A stretch of DNA of 64,000 bases, taken from the NCBI RefSeq assembly GCF_021532315.1, contig NZ_JAKGAO010000009.1:310001-374000 (forward strand), given 5' to 3'. Shown one piece after another: positions 18,229-27,273 of this stretch. The notes under the pieces are model-generated. The model saw nothing but the letters and a program-made list of their open reading frames with translations. It made no database searches and was not told where the DNA came from. Origin of the DNA: Paenibacillus tarimensis (GTDB taxonomy: Bacteria > Bacillota > Bacilli > Paenibacillales > Paenibacillaceae). A program made the position numbers and the translations under genes. Each line of letters begins with the position of its first letter. Positions within the stretch are counted from its first letter, which is position 1.

Positions 18229-19462
18229 AGATATCACTTTGGCGCCGGAGGGCAAGCTGAAGCTTGATTGGGTTAAGGCCCACATGCCGCTCCTTCAAAC
18301 GATTGAAGAGCAGTTCAAGAAAGAGCAGCCGTTCAAAGGCATGAGAATTGCGATTTGCCTGCATCTTGAAGCAAAGACAGGGTACCTTGCGCAGGTTGTG
18401 CAGGCTGGCGGGGCTGAAGTCGCCGTTTGCGGAAGCAACCCGCTGTCTACACAGGATGATGTCGTAGCAGCACTTGTGGAGAGCGGAATTACCGCATATG
18501 CCTGGAATAACGTGACTGAACGGGAATATCACATGCATTTGAACCAAACGTTAGATTTTCGGCCCAATGCGCTGATCGATGATGGAGGAGATCTGGTCGG
18601 CCTGCTGCACAGCCAGAGGCAGCATCAAGCCAGCGATATTCTCGGCGGCTGCGAGGAGACGACGACCGGCATTATCCGTCTGAAGGCGCTTGAGAATGAA
18701 GGGAAGCTTAGATTCCCGATGATGGCGGTCAATGATGCTTACTGCAAATACTTATTTGATAACCGCTATGGTACGGGACAGTCTGTATGGGATGGCATCA
18801 ACCGGACGACCAATCTGGTCGCTGCCGGCAAAACCGTTGTCGTTGCAGGCTACGGCTGGTGCGGCAAGGGCGTTGCGATGCGTGCAAAAGGCCTGGGCGC
18901 GCAGGTTGTCGTAACAGAGATCGATCCGATTAGGGCAATTGAAGCCTATATGGACGGATTTACGGTGCTGCCGATGCTCGAAGCGGCGAAGGTCGGGGAT
19001 ATTTTTGTTACCGTAACCGGCAACCGGGATGTCATTACTGGCGAGCATGTTGATGTCATGAAGGACGGCGCTATTCTGTGCAACGCCGGGCATTTTGATA
19101 TCGAAATTAATAAGGAACATATGGCCGAACGCTCGGAACAGATCCGCGAAGTGCGCAAAAATATTACGGAGTACTCACTCCCGGGCGGACGCAGGGTGTA
19201 TCTGCTGGCGGAAGGGAGGCTCGTAAATCTTGCAGCGGGCGATGGACATCCTGCCGAGGTTATGGATATGACATTCGCCCTGCAGGCATTGTCCTTGAAG
19301 TATGTCGTCCAACATGCAGCTGCCATAGAGCCTAAGGTTCACGCGGTACCGGCCGAGCTGGACCGTTATGTTGCTGATCTCAGGCTGAGCTCGCTCGGCA
19401 TCCAAATTGACCGGTTGAGCACGGAGCAGGAAGAGTACCTGTCGAGCTGGGCTGAATCCTAA
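18200..19462 (+). CDS. ahcY: adenosylhomocysteinase (S-adenosyl-L-homocysteine hydrolase family)
   Basis: A 420-residue NAD-dependent enzyme that splits SAH into adenosine and homocysteine, relieving product inhibition of methyltransferases. HLEAKTGYL, SNPLSTQDDV, EETTTG (152-157), VNDAYCK and the NAD loop GYGWCGKG (217-224) identify the family. The HLEAKT form and the lack of the usual C-terminal HYRY tail resemble the archaeal/Thermotoga-type branch, which also contains S-inosylhomocysteine hydrolases. AGGAGGGG precedes the ATG. Most Bacillales recycle SAH with Pfs and LuxS instead, so this gene is probably cluster-associated and may have been acquired by transfer. It overlaps cysC and is 15 bases from metK. 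Confidence 0.93.
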   Translation: MSTLQQSMIKDITLAPEGKLKLDWVKAHMPLLQTIEEQFKKEQPFKGMRIAICLHLEAKTGYLAQVVQAGGAEVAVCGSNPLSTQDDVVAALVESGITAYAWNNVTEREYHMHLNQTLDFRPNALIDDGGDLVGLLHSQRQHQASDILGGCEETTTGIIRLKALENEGKLRFPMMAVNDAYCKYLFDNRYGTGQSVWDGINRTTNLVAAGKTVVVAGYGWCGKGVAMRAKGLGAQVVVTEIDPIRAIEAYMDGFTVLPMLEAAKVGDIFVTVTGNRDVITGEHVDVMKDGAILCNAGHFDIEINKEHMAERSEQIREVRKNITEYSLPGGRRVYLLAEGRLVNLAAGDGHPAEVMDMTFALQALSLKYVVQHAAAIEPKVHAVPAELDRYVADLRLSSLGIQIDRLSTEQEEYLSSWAES

Positions 19463-19477
19463 GGGGTGGGATACATA

Positions 19478-20713
19478 GTGAACGATCATAGGAGTCTGTT
19501 TACCTCTGAATCCGTAACGGAAGGCCATCCGGACAAAATGTGCGATCAGATCTCGGATGCCATATTGGATGCCATTCTGGAGCAGGACCCGAATGCGAGG
19601 GTTGCCTGTGAGACGGCGACATCTACCGGGCTGGTGCTCCTCACAGGAGAAATCACGACTACCGCCAAGATCGATTACGGCAAAATAGTGCGCAGCACCA
19701 TAAAGGAAATCGGGTACACAAGGGCCAAGTACGGGTTTGACAACGAGACAAGCGCCGTACTGACTGCAATGAATGAGCAATCGCCGGATATCGCAATGGG
19801 TGTCGATCAAGCGCTTGAGGCCAAAGAAGGAACGATGGGCGGGGATGAGCTCGACGCGATCGGCGCTGGCGATCAGGGGTTGATGTTCGGCTATGCCTGC
19901 AATGAAACGCCTGAGCTGATGCCGCTGCCAATTTCGCTGGCGCACCGTTTGGCGAGACGTCTGACCGAAGTGCGCAAGAATGGGCAGCTTCCTTATCTGC
20001 GACCGGACGGAAAAACGCAGGTAACCGTTGAATACGAGGAGGATCGTCCGGTCCGGATCGACACGATCGTTATCTCGACCCAGCATCAGCCGGATATTAT
20101 GCTTGAGACGATTAAGCAGGATCTTCATGAGCATGTGATCCGCCCAACTGTTCCAGCGGAATATTTAGATGAAGCGACGAAATTTTTTATCAATCCGACA
20201 GGTCGTTTTGTAGTCGGCGGACCGCAGGGGGATGCCGGCCTAACGGGACGAAAGATCATTGTTGATACGTACGGAGGCTTTGCCCGCCACGGCGGAGGAG
20301 CCTTCTCGGGCAAGGACCCGACGAAGGTTGACCGCTCGGCCGCCTATGCCGCCAGATACGTCGCCAAAAATATCGTAGCTGCAGGCCTGGCCGACAAGTG
20401 CGAGGTGCAGCTGGCTTACGCGATCGGAGTAGCGCGCCCTGTGTCCATCTCGGTCCGCACCTTCGGCACAGGCAAGGTAAGGGAGAAGCTGCTGGTGGAA
20501 GCGGTCAAATCGGTCTTTGATCTTCGTCCTGCCGGCATCATTCAGATGCTGGACCTTCGCCGTCCAATCTATCAGCAAACAGCGGCCTATGGGCATTTCG
20601 GACGCAACGATCTGCAGGTGCCATGGGAGAGTACGGACAAGACTCAGCTTCTGCTGGAAAGCGTGGAGAGCTTGTCCTCGATGCTGCGAGTGGCGGTTGC
20701 AGGAGAAGTATAA
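19478..20713 (+). CDS. metK: S-adenosylmethionine synthetase
   Basis: A 411-residue enzyme making SAM from methionine and [47 protein letters not shown] and the glycine-rich [25 protein letters not shown] region (read in two halves) are the three family signatures. The GTG at 19478 fits AAGGGGTGGG; a GTG 12 bases earlier lies within that sequence. Because SAM is needed everywhere, a housekeeping metK is expected elsewhere on the chromosome, so this is plausibly a second copy. It would feed the cluster methyltransferase and, with ahcY, form a SAM-use cycle. It ends the operon at a strong terminator. Confidence 0.95.
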   Translation: MNDHRSLFTSESVTEGHPDKMCDQISDAILDAILEQDPNARVACETATSTGLVLLTGEITTTAKIDYGKIVRSTIKEIGYTRAKYGFDNETSAVLTAMNEQSPDIAMGVDQALEAKEGTMGGDELDAIGAGDQGLMFGYACNETPELMPLPISLAHRLARRLTEVRKNGQLPYLRPDGKTQVTVEYEEDRPVRIDTIVISTQHQPDIMLETIKQDLHEHVIRPTVPAEYLDEATKFFINPTGRFVVGGPQGDAGLTGRKIIVDTYGGFARHGGGAFSGKDPTKVDRSAAYAARYVAKNIVAAGLADKCEVQLAYAIGVARPVSISVRTFGTGKVREKLLVEAVKSVFDLRPAGIIQMLDLRRPIYQQTAAYGHFGRNDLQVPWESTDKTQLLLESVESLSSMLRVAVAGEV

Positions 20714-20724
20714 GTGGAGAACAA

Positions 20725-20767
20725 ACGGGGCAGCCGTGGAATTCGCGGCTGCCCCGTTCTCTTTTCT
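20725..20767 (+). terminator. intrinsic terminator after metK
   Basis: A perfect 12-bp stem, ACGGGGCAGCCG with CGGCTGCCCCGT (20725-20736 and 20746-20757), 9-base loop, then TCTCTTTTC. It marks the right-hand end of the biosynthetic region. Confidence 0.85.
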
Positions 20768-20893
20768 GTGAACGGATGCCTGGCCTGAACGCCTGGAAAT
20801 CCCCCTGTTATAATTCTCAGGCAACACGCGGCCCAGAAGGGCGAAGTGAAAACTCAGGGTTGGCTAAAATGAATTCTATTAATATTTACAAGT

Positions 20894-20922
20894 TTGAAAT
20901 AATTAACTTCTTTTGTTAAAAT
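20894..20922 (+). promoter_or_regulatory. sigma-A-type promoter for fabF
   Basis: TTGAAA (20894-20899), 17-base spacer, TAAAAT (20917-20922), in an AT-rich stretch about 85 bases before the fabF start. I do not recognise a FapR operator around it. Confidence 0.7.
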
Positions 20923-21006
20923 AAAGATTATCCCCAAAAATGGGTACGGATAACGATTTCATGCATGTATAGCGCCAAGGAAAATATAATGCAGGGGGTA
21001 CTACCG

Positions 21007-22257
21007 TTGCGAAAACGTGTTGTTATTACTGGCTTGGGGCCTATATCTCCGGTTGGCACTGGAATTGAGCCGTTCTGGTCTTCCCTGAAGGAAGGACGCT
21101 CGGGAATCGGAACGATCACCAGATTTGATACAACAAATTTTAATACGAAGATTGCGGGAGAAGTAAAGGACTTCGATCCGACCGATTACATGGATAAGAA
21201 AGAGGCCCGCCGTATGGACCGCTTTACGCAATTTGCGGTTGCTGCTGCGGGAATGGCATTAAAAGATGCCGGGCTGGATCTCGAACGCGAGAATAAGGAC
21301 CGGATCGGAGTTATGCTGGGTTCTGGAATTGGCGGTATCGAAACGTTCGAGAACCAGGCCAAGACCATGTTCGAGAAGGGACCGGAGCGTGTAAGCCCCT
21401 TCTTCGTGCCGATGATGATTTCTAACATGGGAGCAGGCCAGGTAGCGATCAGCTACGGGCTGCGCGGACCTAATGTCACCAGCGTTACGGCCTGCGCCTC
21501 CAGTACGAATGCTGTTGGCGATGCCTTCAGAATGCTGCAGTGGGGGCATGCTGATGTCATGATTACAGGCGGATCGGAAGCGCCGATCACACAGCTTTCT
21601 TTAGCGGGCTTTATTTCGATGAAAGCGATGTCTACCCGAAACGATGAGCCAGAGAAAGCGAGCAGGCCCTTCGATACGGAGCGTGATGGCTTCGTGGTCG
21701 GTGAAGGGGCAGCCGTTCTCGTCATGGAGACGCTTGAGCATGCTTTAGACAGAGGAGCTAGAATTTACGCCGAGATTGTCGGCTATGGCAGTACGTGTGA
21801 TGCTCACCATATGGTAGCCCCTGACCCTGTAGGAAGCGGTGCAGCCAACTCGATGCAGGAGGCGCTGCAGGATGCCGGAATCAAGCCGGAGCAGGTTGAC
21901 TATATCAACGCCCATGCAACGTCAACACCTCCGGGAGACCAAGCTGAGACTGCAGCAATTAAGACTGTGTTCGGGGAGCATGCTTATAAGATCGCCGTGA
22001 GCTCGACGAAATCAATGACCGGTCATCTGCTGGGTGCAGCAGGAGCATTAGAAGCGATGGTTTGCATTCTTTCGATTGTGGACGGGATTATTCCGCCGAC
22101 TATCAATTATGAACATCCTGACCCGGCGTGCGATTTGGACTATGTCCCTAACGAGGCTAGAAAGGCCGACGTGAAAGTTGCAGTCTCCAATTCCTTTGGT
22201 TTTGGCGGTCACAATGCCACGCTCGCTTTCAAGAAATATGAAGATTCACACCGGTAA
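21007..22257 (+). CDS. fabF: beta-ketoacyl-ACP synthase II
   Basis: A 416-residue condensing enzyme that extends acyl-ACP with malonyl-ACP in fatty acid synthesis. Cys163 lies in TACASST, with His residues in [11 protein letters not shown] and [10 protein letters not shown], giving the full C-H-H triad. The TTG start is chosen because AGGGGG stands eight bases before it and the family begins at KRVVITGLG; an ATG 42 bases upstream would add an unrelated tail. The gene is alone, with its own promoter and terminator, not in a fab cluster. It could be the housekeeping FabF, a paralogue, or a helper of the neighbouring PKS. Confidence 0.9.
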   Translation: MRKRVVITGLGPISPVGTGIEPFWSSLKEGRSGIGTITRFDTTNFNTKIAGEVKDFDPTDYMDKKEARRMDRFTQFAVAAAGMALKDAGLDLERENKDRIGVMLGSGIGGIETFENQAKTMFEKGPERVSPFFVPMMISNMGAGQVAISYGLRGPNVTSVTACASSTNAVGDAFRMLQWGHADVMITGGSEAPITQLSLAGFISMKAMSTRNDEPEKASRPFDTERDGFVVGEGAAVLVMETLEHALDRGARIYAEIVGYGSTCDAHHMVAPDPVGSGAANSMQEALQDAGIKPEQVDYINAHATSTPPGDQAETAAIKTVFGEHAYKIAVSSTKSMTGHLLGAAGALEAMVCILSIVDGIIPPTINYEHPDPACDLDYVPNEARKADVKVAVSNSFGFGGHNATLAFKKYEDSHR

Positions 22258-22571
22258 ATGGCCCAAAGTGCCTGCATTATTGATCTGGTTTTTGAACCGA
22301 ATGAGATAGGATAGGAGCGCCTCACGACAGCTTTCAGCTGTCGTCGGAGCGCTCCTGCTGTTTTTTAAGGGGATGTAATTGCTTAAGCAGCAGACGGCGG
22401 ACATGCCCGGCAGGACAATCCATCCTATATTTTTTGTGCTTTTTTTACGAATTTAGGGGACATACGCCCATTCTCCTGCATAGGATGTAATGATTGACGG
22501 CAGCGTCCTGCGTCATAGAATGGGGCAGAGCCAGCCGCGACAGAAGTCCGTGACAGGAGGTAATTCGGCAC
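22258..22571. other. intergenic region between fabF and the safA-like gene
   Basis: About 310 bases. It holds the fabF terminator (22313-22366). Towards the right, two CATANNNT elements (CATAGGAT near 22480, CATAGAAT at 22514-22521) resemble the -10 of mother-cell sigma-E/sigma-K promoters, which would suit the spore-coat gene that follows; I cannot assign a convincing -35. An AGGAGG at 22555-22560 serves the downstream GTG start. No other gene is seen. Confidence 0.5.
22313..22366 (+). terminator. intrinsic terminator after fabF
   Basis: A long stem: AGGAGCGC and ACGACAGCT on the left pair with AGCTGTCGT and GCGCTCCT on the right, followed by GCTGTTTTTT. Confidence 0.88.
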
Positions 22572-24020
22572 GTGAAAATCCATATGGTTAAAAAAGGTGA
22601 TACGCTGTATAAAATTGCTGAAAAGTATGGCGTGACACTGGACGAAATCGTGAAGCTGAATCCGGAAATCGAGAATCCTGATGCAATTGATGTCGGGATG
22701 AAGGTGAAGGTTCCAGGCTCGAAGCCTGCGGCGCCGGCAGGTGATTGGGCTCATCAGCATGTTGTTGCACAGGGCGATACGCTGTGGAAGCTCGCAAAGG
22801 CTTGGGGCATTTCGCTTTCCGACATGATTAAAGCCAACCCGCAGCTGAAAAATCCGAATGCACTGATGACCGGTGAGATTGTCAACATTCCGAAAGCGGC
22901 CGCCGAGGCAGGTGATCCGGCCGTCATGCCGGAGCTGAAGGAGCTGTCCGGGCATGGAAATCCGGACAAAATCTACACCGGACCGGCTGTGGATCAACTG
23001 CCAACCGCACCCAAGCTGCCCGAAGCGAAGCTTCCTGAGGTCGAAATCAAGCCGCAGGCCTACCAAGTCGAGCATCAGGTGCATATTGATCTGTTCAAGC
23101 AGTTCAAGGTACCTGCTGCAGAGGTAATGTTTGAGCTTCCCAAGGTGCCAGAGGTAAAGGAAGCAGCGACTTGCCCGGAGCATGTCAAGCCGGCTGAACC
23201 GCCAGTTTGCCCTCCTGGCACAGTACCTGTACTATATCCATGCCCTCCAGGAACTGTCCCTGTCGCAGGATGGGGCTACCATGGTGAGCAGGCCGGTATT
23301 ACACCTCAAGGACCAGGCGGCATATTCCCTTATCAGCATACCCCTGAACCAGGTGTATGGCCTGGTGCTCACGGAAGTCCGGCTCCTGCGGCTGCGTGGC
23401 CCAGCCACCCTGCACATGCGGGCTGCTCTGGGATGCAGTCTGGACCATATGGTCAGCATGGACCGTATGGCCAACCGGTTCAATACGGCCAGCAGGGAAT
23501 GCTGCCCGGCGGCATGACAGAGTGGCCTGTACCGGGAATGGAAATGCAGCCTGGGATGATGATGCCCCAACCGCCGCAGAGCTTTGCTCCTGGAATGATG
23601 CCGCCCGGGTTTCCCGGTGGGTGGACGCCGGACGGATTACCTGCTGCTGGCGGGATGGCTTCTGTGCATGGAGCCGGCTATCCTGGAATGACCGGGCCGG
23701 GTGCAGGTGTGCCGCCGGTATTTACAGGCGCTGGCAATCCGGGGTTCGGCTTTCAGGGAACGGCTGGGGTGCCTTTTATGATGCCAGCCGGCAGCATTTA
23801 TCCTGGTATGGGCAACATGGAGCAGCCTAGTGACCGCGGCTCCAACCATAAGGGGGATGAAGAGGCAGACACGGCTCCAGCTGATGTAGTGAAGAAGCCA
23901 GCGCGGGCATCTTCCCGTAAGCAGCCCGGCAAGGCATCTGTCCGCTCTGTCAAGAAGGAGAGCGATACTAAGAAGGCAGCTGGCAAAAAGCGCGGCAGAG
24001 GACCATGGATTAATCAGTAG
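22572..24020 (+). CDS. safA: LysM-domain spore morphogenetic protein, SafA-like
   Basis: A 482-residue protein beginning at a GTG 11 bases after AGGAGG. Two LysM peptidoglycan-binding modules occupy residues about 3-50 (HMVKKGDTLYKIAEKYGV) and 60-110 (HVVAQGDTLWKLAKAWGI). The middle carries two CPPGTVPV repeats near residues 217-233; residues 235-425 are low complexity, rich in Gly, Pro, Met, His and Tyr; the C-terminus is very basic. In Bacillus, SafA directs inner-coat assembly at the cortex-coat boundary in the mother cell, and the safA-bofC neighbourhood matches. The low-complexity part differs among species. The exact equivalence to SafA is inferred from architecture and position. Confidence 0.8.
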   Translation: MKIHMVKKGDTLYKIAEKYGVTLDEIVKLNPEIENPDAIDVGMKVKVPGSKPAAPAGDWAHQHVVAQGDTLWKLAKAWGISLSDMIKANPQLKNPNALMTGEIVNIPKAAAEAGDPAVMPELKELSGHGNPDKIYTGPAVDQLPTAPKLPEAKLPEVEIKPQAYQVEHQVHIDLFKQFKVPAAEVMFELPKVPEVKEAATCPEHVKPAEPPVCPPGTVPVLYPCPPGTVPVAGWGYHGEQAGITPQGPGGIFPYQHTPEPGVWPGAHGSPAPAAAWPSHPAHAGCSGMQSGPYGQHGPYGQPVQYGQQGMLPGGMTEWPVPGMEMQPGMMMPQPPQSFAPGMMPPGFPGGWTPDGLPAAGGMASVHGAGYPGMTGPGAGVPPVFTGAGNPGFGFQGTAGVPFMMPAGSIYPGMGNMEQPSDRGSNHKGDEEADTAPADVVKKPARASSRKQPGKASVRSVKKESDTKKAAGKKRGRGPWINQ

Positions 24021-24043
24021 CTTGCGTAACTTTTCCTATAGTT

Positions 24044-24087
24044 GGACTGCGCATTCAGTCGGGTACTGGCGCAGTCCTTGTTTTATT
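24044..24087 (+). terminator. intrinsic terminator after the safA-like gene
   Basis: GGACTGCGC (24044-24052) pairs with GCGCAGTCC (24069-24077), followed by TTGTTTTATT. Confidence 0.75.
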
Positions 24088-24190
24088 CCAACAAGCATGG
24101 GCTGTCTAATAAGCGGGCCGGATTTCTGTGCATAACCTATGCATGCCAAGGAAACAATAGGGAAAATCGATTTTTGAAGGAGACTTCCTC

Positions 24191-24871
24191 ATGATGGGAT
24201 TTAGCCTTTGGAAGCAGTTGAAGAAGCGTCTGCGCATGCGGAAGAGGCCAACCTGGCATCTTGCAGCCGTAGGCGGGCTAGTGCTGGTTATGGGTCTAGG
24301 ATCAGTTGAGCCGGCCCGGGCAGCAGGGAGACATGAGGCTGATACCGAGGTCACAGCGGCTGATACAGCGAATCAGTTCAGGGCAGCAGAGAAGCAGCCA
24401 AGTGTAATTGAGACGCTGCGAAGGAGCAAGCAGCCGGTACCAGTCAGCATGAAGCGGATATACCTGTGCGGGGAGGAGTCACAGGATGTCGGGCTGCGGA
24501 CAAGCAGTCAGATTATCCGGATGCTGCAGAGCAATCCCGGCTGGACGGCTGTTATGGATCAGGAGGGAACGGTGGTAATCGAAGAGCGGGTCGATGACTT
24601 GTCCCCGGCCTGCAAGGAAAGTGCCGTTTTCGGGATCAGCAAGGACGATTATCTGTCTCTCTTCGAGGGGCCTCCGTCCCGGAACCAGGTGCTGCGCACC
24701 TTCTATCAGCTTGATGTCCGGTTTATGGAGAGCAGTCTGCCGGAGGAGCAGGTCAGGGCTCTTCATGAAGGCATTCGTGTAACAGACCGGGAGGAGTTCA
24801 ACAGCGTGCTGTCCAGCTTCAGTGAATATGCACTGCCGGTGAACAGGGACCAACAGGATTTGACCTATTGA
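24191..24871 (+). CDS. bofC: BofC-like forespore regulator (bypass-of-forespore C)
   Basis: A 226-residue secreted protein. A basic N-terminus (KKRLRMRKR) precedes a hydrophobic stretch and an AEP/ARA-type cleavage region (PARAAG, about residues 41-46), so it should be exported from the forespore into the intermembrane space. PVSMKRIYLCGEESQDVG resembles the BofC N-terminal domain, and the part after residue 125 fits the BofC C-terminal domain. In B. subtilis BofC restrains SpoIVB-dependent pro-sigma-K processing, coupling the two compartments. Position before ruvCAB agrees. GAAGGAG precedes two adjacent ATGs; either may start. Confidence 0.82.
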   Translation: MMGFSLWKQLKKRLRMRKRPTWHLAAVGGLVLVMGLGSVEPARAAGRHEADTEVTAADTANQFRAAEKQPSVIETLRRSKQPVPVSMKRIYLCGEESQDVGLRTSSQIIRMLQSNPGWTAVMDQEGTVVIEERVDDLSPACKESAVFGISKDDYLSLFEGPPSRNQVLRTFYQLDVRFMESSLPEEQVRALHEGIRVTDREEFNSVLSSFSEYALPVNRDQQDLTY

Positions 24872-24899
24872 GGCATAACGGCTGTAATGACGAATGGCT

Positions 24900-24926
24900 A
24901 GAAGCGCTGGGAGGCGCTTCTTTTTT
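24900..24926 (+). terminator. intrinsic terminator after bofC
   Basis: AGAAGCGC pairs with GCGCTTCT around a 6-base loop, followed by TTTTTTG. Confidence 0.8.
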
Positions 24927-24956
24927 GTGTGTTCAAATCCGGGTTGCCGCGGGTTG

Positions 24957-24985
24957 TTCTCATGAGTACGAACATTTGCTATAAT
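24957..24985 (+). promoter_or_regulatory. extended -10 promoter for ruvCAB
   Basis: TGCTATAAT gives an extended -10 (TATAAT 24980-24985). TTCTCA, 17 bases upstream, is a weak -35. It lies just after the bofC terminator. Confidence 0.6.
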
Positions 24986-25030
24986 GGGATGAAGCTTAGG
25001 ACAGCATCGGCTGATGAGGGAGAGAATAGC

Positions 25031-25534
25031 TTGCGAGTATTGGGGATTGACCCGGGGATAGCCATTGTTGGCTTTGGTTTTATAGATAAAATCGGCAGCA
25101 GACTGGTTCCTGTCCAGTACGGAATGGTCGAAACGAAGGCGGGAACGCCGCAGGAAACCAGGCTGATGCAGGTTTATGAGTCGGTTGGCGCGCTCATGGA
25201 TAAGTACAAGCCTGATGCCGTAGCGGTGGAGAAGCTTTTTTTCAACCGTAATGTGACCACCGCGTTTACCGTCAGCGAGGCCAGAGGCGTTATTATACTG
25301 GCTGCCGTTCAGCGCGGAATCACGGTGGCGGAATATACGCCTATGCAGGTTAAACAGGCGATTGTGGGCTACGGCAAAGCGGAAAAAAGGCAGGTTCAGG
25401 AGATGGTCCGCATGTTTCTCAAGCTGGCTGCCATACCGAAGCCGGATGACGTGGCGGATGCACTGGCTATTGCGATCTGCCATGCCCATTCGGCTGTTCT
25501 GCTGCAGAAAACGAACGGAGTGACGCGTCCATGA
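25031..25534 (+). CDS. ruvC: crossover junction endodeoxyribonuclease RuvC
   Basis: A 167-residue Holliday junction resolvase with an RNase H fold. The first catalytic acid is in GIDPG (Asp7); VEKLFF supplies the Glu and PDDVADALAIAICH the C-terminal acids. The TTG start is chosen because the family begins with MRVLGIDPG and AGGGAGAG lies just upstream; an ATG further upstream falls within the promoter. It resolves junctions migrated by RuvAB, and overlaps ruvA by 4 bases. B. subtilis lacks ruvC in this place and relies on RecU, so RuvC here is typical of Paenibacillus-like rather than Bacillus genomes. Confidence 0.93.
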   Translation: MRVLGIDPGIAIVGFGFIDKIGSRLVPVQYGMVETKAGTPQETRLMQVYESVGALMDKYKPDAVAVEKLFFNRNVTTAFTVSEARGVIILAAVQRGITVAEYTPMQVKQAIVGYGKAEKRQVQEMVRMFLKLAAIPKPDDVADALAIAICHAHSAVLLQKTNGVTRP

Positions 25535-26151
25535 TCGACTTTGTAAGAGGTAAAGTGGCTCATATCGAGCCGGAATATATTGTGGTGGAGGTTCATGATA
25601 TCGGGTACAGGGTATTCACGCCGAACCCCTATGCGTTTTCCGGCAAAGAAGACCAAGTGACGGTCTATACCCATCACCATGTACGGGAAGATGCGATTCT
25701 GCTCTTCGGCTTCGCGACCAGGGAGGAGCAGCAGTTCTTCCGCAAATTGCTCGATGTATCGGGGATTGGTCCCCGTGTGGCGCTGGGCGTACTCGCTGCC
25801 GGAAGACCGGATGCTGTCGTGGCGGCTATCCGCCAGGAGAATCTGGCTTTTCTGACGAAGCTGCCTGGCATCGGCAAGAAGACAGCGCAGCGGATGATAC
25901 TGGATCTGAAGGACAAGCTGGCCGCTCATCCCGCAGATGCTTCCGGGCTTTCTTCCTACGAGATGCCTGCGGCTGCTGCCTCCGGCAGCGGTAGTGCGGC
26001 CTGGCAGGAAGCCAGGGAAGCCCTCACGGCGCTTGGCTACACCGCTTCCGAGCTGGACAAGGCTTGGGTGGAGCTGGAGCCGGCTGTTAGTGGGGATGAA
26101 TCCGTAGATACGTTAATGAAGCGCGCGCTTCAGCAGCTGTTTAAAGGTTGA
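25531..26151 (+). CDS. ruvA: Holliday junction branch migration protein RuvA
   Basis: A 206-residue DNA-binding subunit. The N-terminal OB-fold begins MIDFVRGKVAHIEPEYI; two helix-hairpin-helix motifs are visible (LLDVSGIGPRVALGVL and LTKLPGIGKKTAQRM); the C-terminal three-helix domain (EAREALTALGYTASEL) contacts RuvB. Its ATG overlaps the ruvC stop (ATGA), implying coupled translation. It holds the four-way junction in square-planar form for the RuvB motor. Confidence 0.97.
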   Translation: MIDFVRGKVAHIEPEYIVVEVHDIGYRVFTPNPYAFSGKEDQVTVYTHHHVREDAILLFGFATREEQQFFRKLLDVSGIGPRVALGVLAAGRPDAVVAAIRQENLAFLTKLPGIGKKTAQRMILDLKDKLAAHPADASGLSSYEMPAAAASGSGSAAWQEAREALTALGYTASELDKAWVELEPAVSGDESVDTLMKRALQQLFKG

Positions 26152-26169
26152 CGGGGAGGGGCTTGATTA

Positions 26170-27198
26170 ATGGACGACAGAATTATATCCGCCAACCTGA
26201 TGATGGAGGACCAGGCGGTTGAGCTTAGCCTGCGTCCCCGTTACTTGGCCGAGTATATCGGACAATCACAGGTCAAGGAGAATCTTAAGGTATATATAGA
26301 AGCGGCCAAAATGCGGAAAGAGGCACTGGATCATGTTCTGCTGTACGGCCCGCCTGGGCTTGGAAAGACAACCCTCTCCAATATTATCGCCAACGAGCTT
26401 GGCGTTAATATGCGGACGACATCAGGGCCTGCTATTGAACGTCCGGGGGATCTGGCTGCCCTGCTGACCAATTTGCAGGAGGGGGATGTCCTGTTCATTG
26501 ACGAGATTCACCGGCTTCACCGGACCGTTGAGGAAGTGCTTTACCCGGCGATGGAGGACTTTGCACTTGATATAATGATCGGTAAGGGGCCCAGCGCCCG
26601 TTCGGTACGGCTGGATCTTCCGCCGTTTACGCTTGTTGGCGCCACCACGAGAGCAGGTCTGCTCTCGGCACCGCTCCGGGACCGGTTCGGTGTTGTCAGC
26701 CGGCTGGAGTTTTATACTGTTGATGAGCTGGCTTTCATCGTATCCCGCGCCGCCGACATTCTCGGGGTTGAAATGATTGGCGAAGCATCCCGCGAGATCG
26801 CGATGCGTTCCAGGGGAACGCCAAGGATCGCGAACAGGCTGCTGAAGCGGGTACGCGACTTTGCCCAAGTCCGAGGCGACGGAATGATCACCTACGAGCT
26901 GGCGAAGCATGCGCTGGAGCTGATAGCGGTTGATCCGATGGGACTTGACCAGATTGACCACAAGATGCTGAGGACCATGATTGCGAATTTCCGGGGCGGC
27001 CCGGTCGGTTTGGATACTATCGCCGCGACCATCGGTGAGGAGAGCCAGACGATCGAGGATGTATATGAGCCCTATTTAATGCAGATCGGCTTCCTCCAGC
27101 GGACTCCGAGAGGCCGCATGGTAGCACCGCTGGCCTATAAGCATCTGGGCCTGCCTGTACCGGGAGAGAAGAACGAGGATGAGCAGACACTGTTCTAA
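26170..27198 (+). CDS. ruvB: Holliday junction branch migration ATPase RuvB
   Basis: A 342-residue AAA+ motor. Walker A GPPGLGKT is at 60-67 and Walker B DEIH at 111-114; [17 protein letters not shown] contains sensor 1 and the arginine finger; a winged-helix domain closes the protein ([14 protein letters not shown]). It lies 18 bases after ruvA. Hexameric rings on both sides of RuvA pump DNA through the junction. Length and motifs are normal. Confidence 0.97.
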   Translation: MDDRIISANLMMEDQAVELSLRPRYLAEYIGQSQVKENLKVYIEAAKMRKEALDHVLLYGPPGLGKTTLSNIIANELGVNMRTTSGPAIERPGDLAALLTNLQEGDVLFIDEIHRLHRTVEEVLYPAMEDFALDIMIGKGPSARSVRLDLPPFTLVGATTRAGLLSAPLRDRFGVVSRLEFYTVDELAFIVSRAADILGVEMIGEASREIAMRSRGTPRIANRLLKRVRDFAQVRGDGMITYELAKHALELIAVDPMGLDQIDHKMLRTMIANFRGGPVGLDTIAATIGEESQTIEDVYEPYLMQIGFLQRTPRGRMVAPLAYKHLGLPVPGEKNEDEQTLF

Positions 27199-27273
27199 GC
27201 CAAGCGTTCCGTATCCATACACATGCCGAACCGTGTAAACTCAGGGAAGCGGAGGCTGGAGAGGGGGTCCTTC

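Noticed and set aside
25396-25929. Long reverse-strand open frames across ruvC-ruvA and similar ones over queA, ahcY-metK, and rarA
   Set aside because: They lie opposite clear conserved genes, have no ribosome sites or recognisable domains, and reflect the codon bias of the forward genes.
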